A stretch of DNA of 7,004 nucleotides. Source: Pseudorhodobacter antarcticus (lineage in GTDB: Bacteria > Pseudomonadota > Alphaproteobacteria > Rhodobacterales > Rhodobacteraceae). The translations under genes were made by a program, and so were the position numbers. Under the pieces are notes generated by a model. That model was given only the letters and a program-made list of their open reading frames with translations, searched no databases and had not been told where the DNA came from. Positions 1-5,390 of the stretch are shown in pieces. The stretch lies in the NCBI GenBank assembly GCA_945897655.1, contig CAMDHB010000184.1, positions 1-7,004 of the forward strand, read 5' to 3'. Numbering within the stretch: position 1 is the first letter of the stretch; every line of letters starts with the position of its first letter.

Positions 1-1
1 G

Positions 2-352
2 GTGATCACCATTCTGAAGGTGCATTCCTTCCTGACCACCATCGCCACCAGCCTGATTCTCAAGGGCTTTGCGGCGTGGTTGGCAGCGGCGATTGCGACA
101 TCGCGGGTGTCGACGGGCCAGGCCTGGGCCGGGCTGGGGTTTGAATTGGGCGCGACAGCCTTCATCCTGGGCGGGACCAGCATTTACGGCGGGGTGGGCG
201 CGGTTTGGTGATCGGTCACGGGGGTGTTGTTGCTGGCGCGGATCAACACGGGTTTCAACATGCTGAATGCGGACCCGCTCTACCGGGATCTGACCACCCG
301 GCTGGTCATTCTGGCCGCCATCGGGATCAGTACCAGCGCCAAGCGCGCCTGA
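2..352 (+). pseudogene. Decayed RbsC-type ABC sugar permease, 3' remnant
   Basis: The reading frame from base 2 gives the C-terminal part of a BPD_transp_2 (RbsC/XylH-like) inner-membrane permease. A hallmark segment reads GLGFELGATAFILGGTSIYGG, the usual 'G.(E/D)L.AIA..(V/I)LGGTS..GG' region of these proteins. The frame is broken by TGA at 209-211, where relatives usually have Gly, so one GGA-to-TGA change would explain it. The same frame continues after the stop (SVTGVLLLARINTGFNML...) to a second stop at 350-352, with the normal family C-terminus. Compared with E. coli RbsC as I recall it, the segment at 'LILKG' (about base 65) jumps straight to the helix before the GTG/GLG.EL region, so roughly 90 internal residues are missing in frame. 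The 5' end lies outside the window. It ends 3 bases from the convergent dehydrogenase stop. A sequencing error could explain the TGA but not the deletion. Confidence 0.75.
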
Positions 353-355
353 CCC

Positions 356-1987
356 TCAGCCATCAAAGGCAAAGCGTGGACGCGAAGGGGCCAGAGGTGC
401 GCGTCCCAAAATCATGTCGGCCGCCTTTTCGGCGATCATCATCACGGTGGCATTCAGGTTGGCGCTGATCACGGCGGGCATGACCGAGGCATCGACGACG
501 CGCAGGTTTTCAATGCCATGCACCTTAAGGTCAGGCCCCGTCACCGCCATCGCATCCTGCCCCATCCGGCAGGTGCACGAGGGGTGGAACTCGGTTTCCG
601 ATACCGTGCGGACATAGTCCAGGATTTGGGCGTCGCTGCGCACATTGGCATCCGGGTAAATCGCCGCCCCGCGAAAGGGGGCAAAGGCGGGTTGGTCCAC
701 GATGTGGCGGGCGGCCTTGACTCCTTCGACCATCTCGCGCCGGTCATGGTCAGTCGTCAGGAAATCAAACGCAATCACAGGGGATGTGCCGGGCTCGGCG
801 CTGACCAGCCGCAACCGCCCGCGTGAGGTTTGGCGCAACTGGCTGACATGCAGCTGAAACCCCTGTTTCAGCTGGATCTTGTCGCCGATGTAATCCACCG
901 CCACGGGGCCGAAATGGAACTGGATGTTGGGGGATGGCACGTCACTGTTGGTGCGGATCAGCCCCCCCGCCTCCCAAATGTTCGACGCCACGGGGCCGGT
1001 GCGTTTCAGCAGCCATTCCGCCCCGGCGGCAAGCTTGGCCAAGGGGTTGGCAAGGCGGGCCAAGGTGACGGGTTTGGTGCAGTGCCATTGCATAATCAGG
1101 TCGACATGGTCTTGCAGGTTCTGCCCCACGCCGGGCAGATGGCTGCGGACCTTGATGCCATGTGAACGCAACTCCTCCTCTGGCCCGATGCCCGACAGCA
1201 TCAGCATCTGGGGCGAGTTGATGGACCCGCCACACAGGATGACCTCGCGCGCAGCATGGACGCTGATCATCTGGCCGCCTTTTGAATAGGTCAGGCCAGA
1301 GGCGCGGTTGCCTTCGATGTCGACCCGCTGCACCACAGCGCCGGTTTCAATCGTCAGGTTCGGGCGGTGGGCGGCGGGGTGAAGGTAGGCGACGGCGGCA
1401 GAACAGCGGCGGCCGTTCCATTTGGTGCTGTCATAGCGGCCAAGGCCTTCGGGGTTGAAGCCATTCAGGTCATTGGAGCCGCCGAAACCGGACTGGGGGC
1501 CCGCCTCGACAAAGGCGTCATAGAGGACATTCGGGCTGCGCCCGATGCTGACGCCAAGCGGGCCCTGATCGCCGTGCCACGCATCCGCGCCACGTTCGCT
1601 GCGCTCGGACCGGCGGAAATAGGGCAGGCAGTGAGCATAGTCCCATTCGGGCAGGTTGAAGTCACTGGCCCAGCGGTCATAATCCAAGGGGTGGCCGCGC
1701 AGATAGACCATCGAGTTGATCGAGGACGACCCGCCCAGCACGCGGCCCCTTGGCACGGGAATGGGCCGCCCTGCGAGTTCCCGTTGGGGGGCGGAAGTGT
1801 AGTTCCAGTTGATCCGCGGGTCCTTCCAGACCTTATAGACCCCGGCGGGCATGTGGATATACGGGTTCCGGTCGCGCGGCCCGGCCTCCAATATCAGCAC
1901 GCGGACCTCAGGGTCCTCGGTCAGGCGGTTGGCCAGCACGCAGCCGGCTGACCCGGCCCCGGCGATGACATAGTCATACTCGCTCAC
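356..1987 (-). CDS. GMC-family FAD-dependent alcohol dehydrogenase, choline dehydrogenase (BetA)-like
   Basis: This 543-residue protein is a glucose-methanol-choline oxidoreductase; E. coli BetA is of similar size. The N-terminal FAD-binding Rossmann motif is GAGSAG at 10-15, with the ribose-binding Glu at about 34 (LILEAG). GMC signature 1 is at about 80-97 (GRVLGGSSSINS) and signature 2 at about 254-268 (GGSINSP...SGIG). The catalytic His is in HPSCTCRMG (about H468) and the partner Asn in SANLNAT (about N512), matching the His/Asn pair of choline-type members. Further BetA-like stretches are EAGGLIR and the C-terminal VVDASVMP. It should oxidise a primary or secondary alcohol to an aldehyde or ketone with electrons passed from FAD to an acceptor. 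The start is GTG, overlapping the TGA of the upstream oxygenase as GTGA, with no clear Shine-Dalgarno, so translational coupling is likely. The family is sure. Choline as the substrate is not: no betB or betI is visible, and many BetA-like paralogues use other alcohols. Confidence 0.95.
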   Translation of the reverse strand: MSEYDYVIAGAGSAGCVLANRLTEDPEVRVLILEAGPRDRNPYIHMPAGVYKVWKDPRINWNYTSAPQRELAGRPIPVPRGRVLGGSSSINSMVYLRGHPLDYDRWASDFNLPEWDYAHCLPYFRRSERSERGADAWHGDQGPLGVSIGRSPNVLYDAFVEAGPQSGFGGSNDLNGFNPEGLGRYDSTKWNGRRCSAAVAYLHPAAHRPNLTIETGAVVQRVDIEGNRASGLTYSKGGQMISVHAAREVILCGGSINSPQMLMLSGIGPEEELRSHGIKVRSHLPGVGQNLQDHVDLIMQWHCTKPVTLARLANPLAKLAAGAEWLLKRTGPVASNIWEAGGLIRTNSDVPSPNIQFHFGPVAVDYIGDKIQLKQGFQLHVSQLRQTSRGRLRLVSAEPGTSPVIAFDFLTTDHDRREMVEGVKAARHIVDQPAFAPFRGAAIYPDANVRSDAQILDYVRTVSETEFHPSCTCRMGQDAMAVTGPDLKVHGIENLRVVDASVMPAVISANLNATVMMIAEKAADMILGRAPLAPSRPRFAFDG

Positions 1988-3108
1988 AAATCGCCCAGCT
2001 TTTGCAGGACCAGTTTGTGGAAATGGTGCAGCCCGTGTTCGGAATTGTAACTGCGGTCGCGGTCCACCATCAGGCGGCCCTGATTGTAGCCGCGCGAATG
2101 CAACCCCCGCTGAACGCTTTCGACCAGACCGATATCCTCGGGCTGCAGGACGTGGTCGATATAGTCGATGGCCTGCTGCTCGCCCTCGGTCGGGGTGGCA
2201 TCGGCGAAGAAGAAGTCGAAATGTTCCAGCGTGGTCTCTGGCCCGGTGGGCTGGATGTGCAGGACCGTGATGTTGGCGGAGCCGGGAAAGACGTTAAAGG
2301 TCACATTCGGCCACAGCCACCAGGCGGCAAAGTTCTGCGATGGGCCATCGCTGATCTGATAGGCGGTGTTGTCCGACCGGCCGGGGGGCGAGATGTGGCT
2401 GGAATACATCCCGTAAGTGCGGGTGTGGTAATTCTTGATGTCCACCAGATCGACAAAGGCGGGATGGGCGATGGAGCAGTGGTAGCATTCCAGAAAGTTG
2501 TCGACGACATTCTTCCAGTTCGCCTGGATCTCATACGTCAGGCGGTGGGCGAATTTCAGGCTGGGTACGTCCGGGGCATAGCCCTTGATATCCTCGGCCA
2601 GCGTCCCCGCCTCGGAGGCCAGCGCCGCGGCGTCAGGGTCCAGATTGACAAAGACGAAGCCTGCATACTCCTCCAGCTTCACAGGTTTCAGGGCGAATTC
2701 ATCCGCCTCAAACCCCTCGACCCGCTTTTGCCCCACGGCAGAGCGCAGGCGGCCATCGGTGTGATAGGTCCAGGCGTGATAGGGGCAGGTGATCATCTTG
2801 GTGTGCCCGCAGCCCGACAGCAATTCATGCGCCCGGTGCGAGCAGACGTTGTAGAACGCGCGCAAGACATCATCCTGACCCCGCATCACCACCACATTCT
2901 GATCGGCAATCTGGATGGTGTGATAGGCACCAACATCCGTCACCTGACCCGCGTGGCAGACATAGTTCCACGACTTGAAGAAGATCGCTTCCTTTTCCCG
3001 CTCATAAATCGCGGGGTCGGTGTAGTAGATCTTCGGGATAGTCCAGGATTTTTCAGGGTTCTCATCAAAGCGGCCCAGATCGCAGACGTGGCGGGGGATG
3101 ACGTTCAT
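1984..3108 (-). CDS. Rieske non-heme iron oxygenase, CntA/YeaW (carnitine monooxygenase)-like
   Basis: This 374-residue oxygenase subunit carries a Rieske [2Fe-2S] site at C89, H91, C108 and H111 (CSH...CPYH). Its catalytic mononuclear iron site is in DNFLECYHCSIAH, with ligands H210 and H215 and the probable third ligand D325 (PEDIGLVES). The residue bridging the two centres between subunits is Glu (E207) where naphthalene dioxygenase and relatives have Asp. The Glu and the ligand spacing match what I recall of carnitine monooxygenase CntA (E205, H208, H213, D323). E. coli YeaW is also 374 residues and shares blocks such as LEEYAGFVF, NWKN, GFWLWP/AWWLWP and the C-terminal SEHG..HFH. Such enzymes oxidatively cleave or demethylate quaternary amines with electrons from a CntB-type reductase, absent here. 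I chose the ATG at 3106-3108 because AAAGGAAA precedes it; a frame-open TTG at 3138 lacks such a site. The gene is followed by the dehydrogenase with a 4-base overlap. Family sure, exact substrate unknown. Confidence 0.95.
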   Translation of the reverse strand: MNVIPRHVCDLGRFDENPEKSWTIPKIYYTDPAIYEREKEAIFFKSWNYVCHAGQVTDVGAYHTIQIADQNVVVMRGQDDVLRAFYNVCSHRAHELLSGCGHTKMITCPYHAWTYHTDGRLRSAVGQKRVEGFEADEFALKPVKLEEYAGFVFVNLDPDAAALASEAGTLAEDIKGYAPDVPSLKFAHRLTYEIQANWKNVVDNFLECYHCSIAHPAFVDLVDIKNYHTRTYGMYSSHISPPGRSDNTAYQISDGPSQNFAAWWLWPNVTFNVFPGSANITVLHIQPTGPETTLEHFDFFFADATPTEGEQQAIDYIDHVLQPEDIGLVESVQRGLHSRGYNQGRLMVDRDRSYNSEHGLHHFHKLVLQKLGDL

Positions 3109-3114
3109 GGCCGG

Positions 3115-3122
3115 TTTCCTTT
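3115..3122 (-). promoter_or_regulatory. Ribosome binding site of the Rieske oxygenase gene
   Basis: Read on the minus strand this is AAAGGAAA, with its core AGGAAA ending 6 bases before the ATG at 3108. It decides the start: the frame stays open upstream to a TTG at 3138, which would add ten residues (MRQRTERKPA) that the family does not need. Confidence 0.7.
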
Positions 3123-3127
3123 CGGTG

Positions 3128-3140
3128 CGTTGGCGCAACG
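3128..3140. other. Short inverted repeat upstream of the Rieske gene
   Basis: The sequence CGTTG-GCG-CAACG is a perfect 5-bp inverted repeat around a 3-base centre, in the 70-base gap between the transporter stop (3179) and the oxygenase start (3108). It has no T-tract, so it is not an intrinsic terminator. It could be a small operator or an mRNA processing/stability hairpin, or chance. Confidence 0.25.
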
Positions 3141-3178
3141 ATAGGCCCGCCCTGCCCGCCCGTGCAATCCCCGAATGG

Positions 3179-4069
3179 TCAGCGGCGGCCCAAAACCTCG
3201 ACCAGGCCCGCGCTTATGATAAAGGCGGTTCCGGCGATTTCGGGGAAGCCAAAGGGTTGACCCGACAGGAACCCGGCGCTGAGGGCACCCACCAGAACCT
3301 CGGTCGTCAGCAAAATGCCGACGCGGCCAGAATCGAGGCGCTGTGCGGCCCAAAGGACCAGGAAATTGGGCGGCACGAAGAACACCAGCGCTGCAGCGAT
3401 GATCCAAGGCAGGGCCATCCAGATTGGCCCGGCAGAGGCCATCGGCATGCCTGCCGCAGCGCCCAGGGCCAGAATGCCCCCCGACGCCACCACGCCGCCC
3501 AGTGAAAAGGTGAACACCGGCACGGCAATGCCAGGGGCTGGTCTTGCAAAGCTGTGCATCGTGCCTGCCGCCCACAGCATGCCCGACAGCAGCGCCACCC
3601 AGTCGCCCGCGTTGCGCGGAATGGGCAAGCCCTCCGTCACGCCAAGGATGAGCGCCATTCCAGCGGCGCCGCAAGCGATGGACACCATGCGTGCCCCGGT
3701 CAGGCGGGTGCCAAAGATGACGCGTCCGGCCAGCGTGCTCCAGACCGGGGTCAGATAGAACAGCAGGATCGCGTGCAGAACATCCGTCATGACCAGGCTG
3801 ACGGAATACATCGAAAACGCCGTGCCCAGCAGAAACCCCGCCGGGGCTTGCCGCCAAAACCCATCCCACGCGGCGCGGCGCAGCAGGAACGGCAAGGGGG
3901 CAAGCATCGACACCACGTTGAACACGAAAGACGTCCAGCCGCCGCCAACCCCCCGCCCCTCCAGCCAGTGCAGTGGCAACCAGAACAGCCCCCAGATTGC
4001 ACCGCACAGCGCCACCGCAACTGCGGCGAGCAAATAAGTCGGCGGGGCGGGTGGATTGGGGACGGACAT
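3179..4069 (-). CDS. EamA/DMT-superfamily transporter, ten-helix inner-membrane protein
   Basis: This 296-residue hydrophobic protein has the two-repeat architecture of EamA (drug/metabolite transporter) permeases, about ten membrane helices. The first is at about residues 12-33 (LLAAVAVALCGAIWGLFWLP). The end of repeat 1 shows the typical LLFYLTPVWSTL...G.RMVSI.CG.AGMALIL pattern. Repeat 2 ends in RVGILLTTEVLVGALSAGFL...EIAG.AFIISAGLVE. Members move metabolites, amino acids or amines across the inner membrane, often outward; the substrate cannot be read from sequence. It lies 70 bases upstream of the oxygenase on the same strand and is probably the first gene of that operon, so it may export a product or import the substrate. 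The start is uncertain: ATG 4069 (MSVPNPPAPP) gives a usual family length, but neither it nor the in-frame ATG at 4135 (22 more residues) has a convincing Shine-Dalgarno. I prefer 4069 because helix 1 then follows a short cytoplasmic tail. Confidence 0.85.
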   Translation of the reverse strand: MSVPNPPAPPTYLLAAVAVALCGAIWGLFWLPLHWLEGRGVGGGWTSFVFNVVSMLAPLPFLLRRAAWDGFWRQAPAGFLLGTAFSMYSVSLVMTDVLHAILLFYLTPVWSTLAGRVIFGTRLTGARMVSIACGAAGMALILGVTEGLPIPRNAGDWVALLSGMLWAAGTMHSFARPAPGIAVPVFTFSLGGVVASGGILALGAAAGMPMASAGPIWMALPWIIAAALVFFVPPNFLVLWAAQRLDSGRVGILLTTEVLVGALSAGFLSGQPFGFPEIAGTAFIISAGLVEVLGRR

Positions 4070-4112
4070 GGCGCATAGAAACACCAGCGCAGGCCGATGC
4101 AAGACGAAAGGT

Positions 4113-4128
4113 GCATGGGACCCCTTGC
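4113..4128. promoter_or_regulatory. Imperfect palindrome, candidate distal operator
   Basis: GCATGGGACCCCTTGC is an imperfect 16-bp palindrome (12 of 16 positions symmetric) in the divergent intergenic region. The 8-mer TGCATGGG at 4112-4119 recurs in inverted orientation as CCCATGCA at 4180-4187. The two palindrome centres are about 65 bp apart and flank the predicted promoter. A dimeric repressor or activator binding both sites is a reasonable guess, but no regulator gene is visible. Confidence 0.35.
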
Positions 4129-4139
4129 GATTCATTTAC

Positions 4140-4169
4140 TTGACCAGCGGGGATTTGCCTCTCAATACT
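4140..4169 (+). promoter_or_regulatory. Candidate sigma70-type promoter for the transport operon
   Basis: TTGACC (4140-4145, five of six matches to the consensus -35) is followed after 18 bases by AATACT (4164-4169, four of six to the -10). Transcription would start near 4176, leaving a leader of about 35 bases before the ATG at 4211. No equally good promoter was found on the minus strand for the divergent block. Prediction by eye only. Confidence 0.5.
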
Positions 4170-4178
4170 GTGCAAAAG

Positions 4179-4192
4179 GCCCATGCAAGGGC
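4179..4192. promoter_or_regulatory. Palindrome overlapping the predicted transcription start, candidate operator
   Basis: GCCCATGCAAGGGC is symmetric at 12 of 14 positions. It lies directly downstream of the predicted -10 element, over about +3 to +16, a position where a bound repressor would block initiation. It contains CCCATGCA, the inverse of TGCATGGG in the upstream palindrome. A weak hairpin in the leader mRNA is the alternative reading. Confidence 0.4.
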
Positions 4193-4210
4193 ACAACAAC
4201 GGGGACCATT

Positions 4211-5338
4211 ATGACTGAAAGCCACCGCACCTCGGCGATAAACCGCCGGCGTTTCCTGAAATCTGCCACCGCCGCCGTAGCTATGCCTGCCATCATCGGG
4301 CGCGCTTCGGTCGCCACGGCGCAGACCTCGTTTGCAGGCGAAAGCCTGATCGCGGTGTCCTGGTCGGGCAATTACGAGCAGGTTTTCCGCGAAACGATCA
4401 TCGACCCGTTCAATGCCCAATACGGCACCAAGGCCGAAACCGTCGGCGGCTGGGACCAGATCACCGCCCAGATCGCCGCAGCGCCGGAAGATAACCCGCC
4501 CTTCGACGTGACCGTGGCCGAGGAATACATCTCCTCCACCGGGATCGCGGGCAACATGTATGTCAAGACCGACCCGTCCAAGATCCCCAATCTGGCGGCG
4601 GTCTATCCGTGGTTTTATGAAACCCGCCCCGACAAGGCCAAGGAATTCGGCATTCCCTTCGGCGGCGGCACCTGCATGCTGATGACGCGCAAATCCTTGG
4701 GGATTGCGCCCACGACGTGGAACCTGATGTGGGACGAACGGTTGGCGGGCAAGGTCACTGCTGACAGCGCCGCCTGGTGGTGGACCCTGTCTGTGCCTGC
4801 CGTGATGAGCCAGATCAACGCCGGTCTGGACGAGATGTATGACATGTCGACCGCCGAAGCGCTGTTTGCCGAGTTGGACAAGATGAAAGTGTCCAAATGG
4901 TACAGCGATGGCGCCGAACAGGCCAACATCCTGAACCAGGAAGAAGCGGATGCCGCACTGACCTATTCGTCCGATGCCTATACCTTCCTGACCGAAAACC
5001 CCGGCGAATACGAGGTTGCAGTGCCGCAAGAGGGGGTTTCGGCCTGGGCGGACTGGTATTTCAAGGTGCGCGGCACCCAGCACAATGATCTGGCCGATCT
5101 GTTCATGAACTACATGCTGGAAAAGGAAACCCAAGACCGGTTCCTGGCCAAGTCGATGATCTTCATGGCGCGCAAGGATGTGACGGTGCCGTCACATTGG
5201 AGCGGCTATCCGACCTCGAACGAGGATTATCACAAGATGTTCCAGATCCTGACGATGGATGGCTGGGACATGATCAACGCCAACTATCAGGCGTTTGACG
5301 ACCGCATGAAACAGACCGTCGCCCGCACCACGGGCTAG
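4211..5338 (+). CDS. Tat-exported ABC solute-binding protein, PotD-type (first paralogue)
   Basis: This 375-residue protein is a periplasmic binding protein of the spermidine/putrescine-type (PotD, COG0687-like) class that delivers ligand to an ABC importer. Its N-terminus is a twin-arginine signal, NRRRFLK at 11-17, followed by a hydrophobic stretch and a probable cleavage site ATA|Q after residue 37. Landmarks are VSWSGN, YGTKAETVGGWDQ, DNPPFD, GIPFGGG, KWYSDGAE and DRMKQT. It is unusually rich in Trp, including W189-W190-W191 and SAWADWYF. Aromatic side chains often form the ligand cage for cationic amines in this fold, which fits a quaternary or polyamine ligand but does not prove one. 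I chose ATG 4211 because GGGGA lies 5 bases upstream and the Tat motif then sits correctly; the frame-open ATG at 4097 would bury the signal and lie upstream of the predicted promoter. It is followed by a terminator and a second paralogue. Confidence 0.9.
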   Translation: MTESHRTSAINRRRFLKSATAAVAMPAIIGRASVATAQTSFAGESLIAVSWSGNYEQVFRETIIDPFNAQYGTKAETVGGWDQITAQIAAAPEDNPPFDVTVAEEYISSTGIAGNMYVKTDPSKIPNLAAVYPWFYETRPDKAKEFGIPFGGGTCMLMTRKSLGIAPTTWNLMWDERLAGKVTADSAAWWWTLSVPAVMSQINAGLDEMYDMSTAEALFAELDKMKVSKWYSDGAEQANILNQEEADAALTYSSDAYTFLTENPGEYEVAVPQEGVSAWADWYFKVRGTQHNDLADLFMNYMLEKETQDRFLAKSMIFMARKDVTVPSHWSGYPTSNEDYHKMFQILTMDGWDMINANYQAFDDRMKQTVARTTG

Positions 5339-5347
5339 GTTCAAGTC

Positions 5348-5375
5348 AGGCCCGCGTTCCGGCGCGGGCCTTTTT
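5348..5375 (+). terminator. Rho-independent terminator between the two binding-protein genes
   Basis: A 9-bp GC-rich stem (AGGCCCGCG at 5348-5356 pairing with CGCGGGCCT at 5363-5371) closes a 6-base loop and runs into TTTTT at 5371-5375. It starts 10 bases after the first binding protein's stop and ends 15 bases before the next start. Partial termination here would make the first binding protein more abundant than the second one and the membrane components, a common arrangement in ABC uptake operons. Confidence 0.85.
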
Positions 5376-5390
5376 CGTGAAGGATACCGC

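Noticed and set aside
209..211. TGA as a recoded (selenocysteine or readthrough) codon in the permease
   Set aside because: The family has no known recoding, no suitable downstream stem-loop was evident, and the frame also carries an internal deletion, so decay is simpler.
1367..1951. Plus-strand frame of 194 codons inside the GMC dehydrogenase
   Set aside because: It lies wholly antisense to conserved FAD-binding sequence and has no motif.
2002..3144. Long open frame of 380 codons on the plus strand opposite the Rieske gene
   Set aside because: It is a mirror of a high-GC gene. The minus strand carries all Rieske and iron-site motifs, while this frame shows no recognisable domain, and two expressed genes here are very unlikely.
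3838..3848. CCCCGCCGGGG inverted repeat as a terminator
   Set aside because: It lies inside the DMT coding sequence, the loop is too short and there is no T-tract; GC-rich codons explain it.
3105..4199. Open frame of 364 codons on the minus strand overlapping the DMT transporter
   Set aside because: Its translation is Arg/Gly/His-rich without membrane helices or motifs. The other minus frame gives a clean ten-helix transporter.
4097..4210. Upstream extension of the first binding protein from the ATG at 4097
   Set aside because: It would place 38 polar residues before the Tat motif and start upstream of the predicted promoter; ATG 4211 has a ribosome binding site.
4070..4210. Riboswitch or small RNA gene in the divergent intergenic region
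   Set aside because: At 141 bases shared by two promoters, and with a predicted leader of only about 35 bases, there is no room for a known aptamer; only the short palindromes stand out.
4136..5134. Minus-strand frame of 332 codons opposite the first binding protein
   Set aside because: It is a composition-driven shadow; the plus strand encodes a complete Tat-exported binding protein with a paralogue that confirms the frame.
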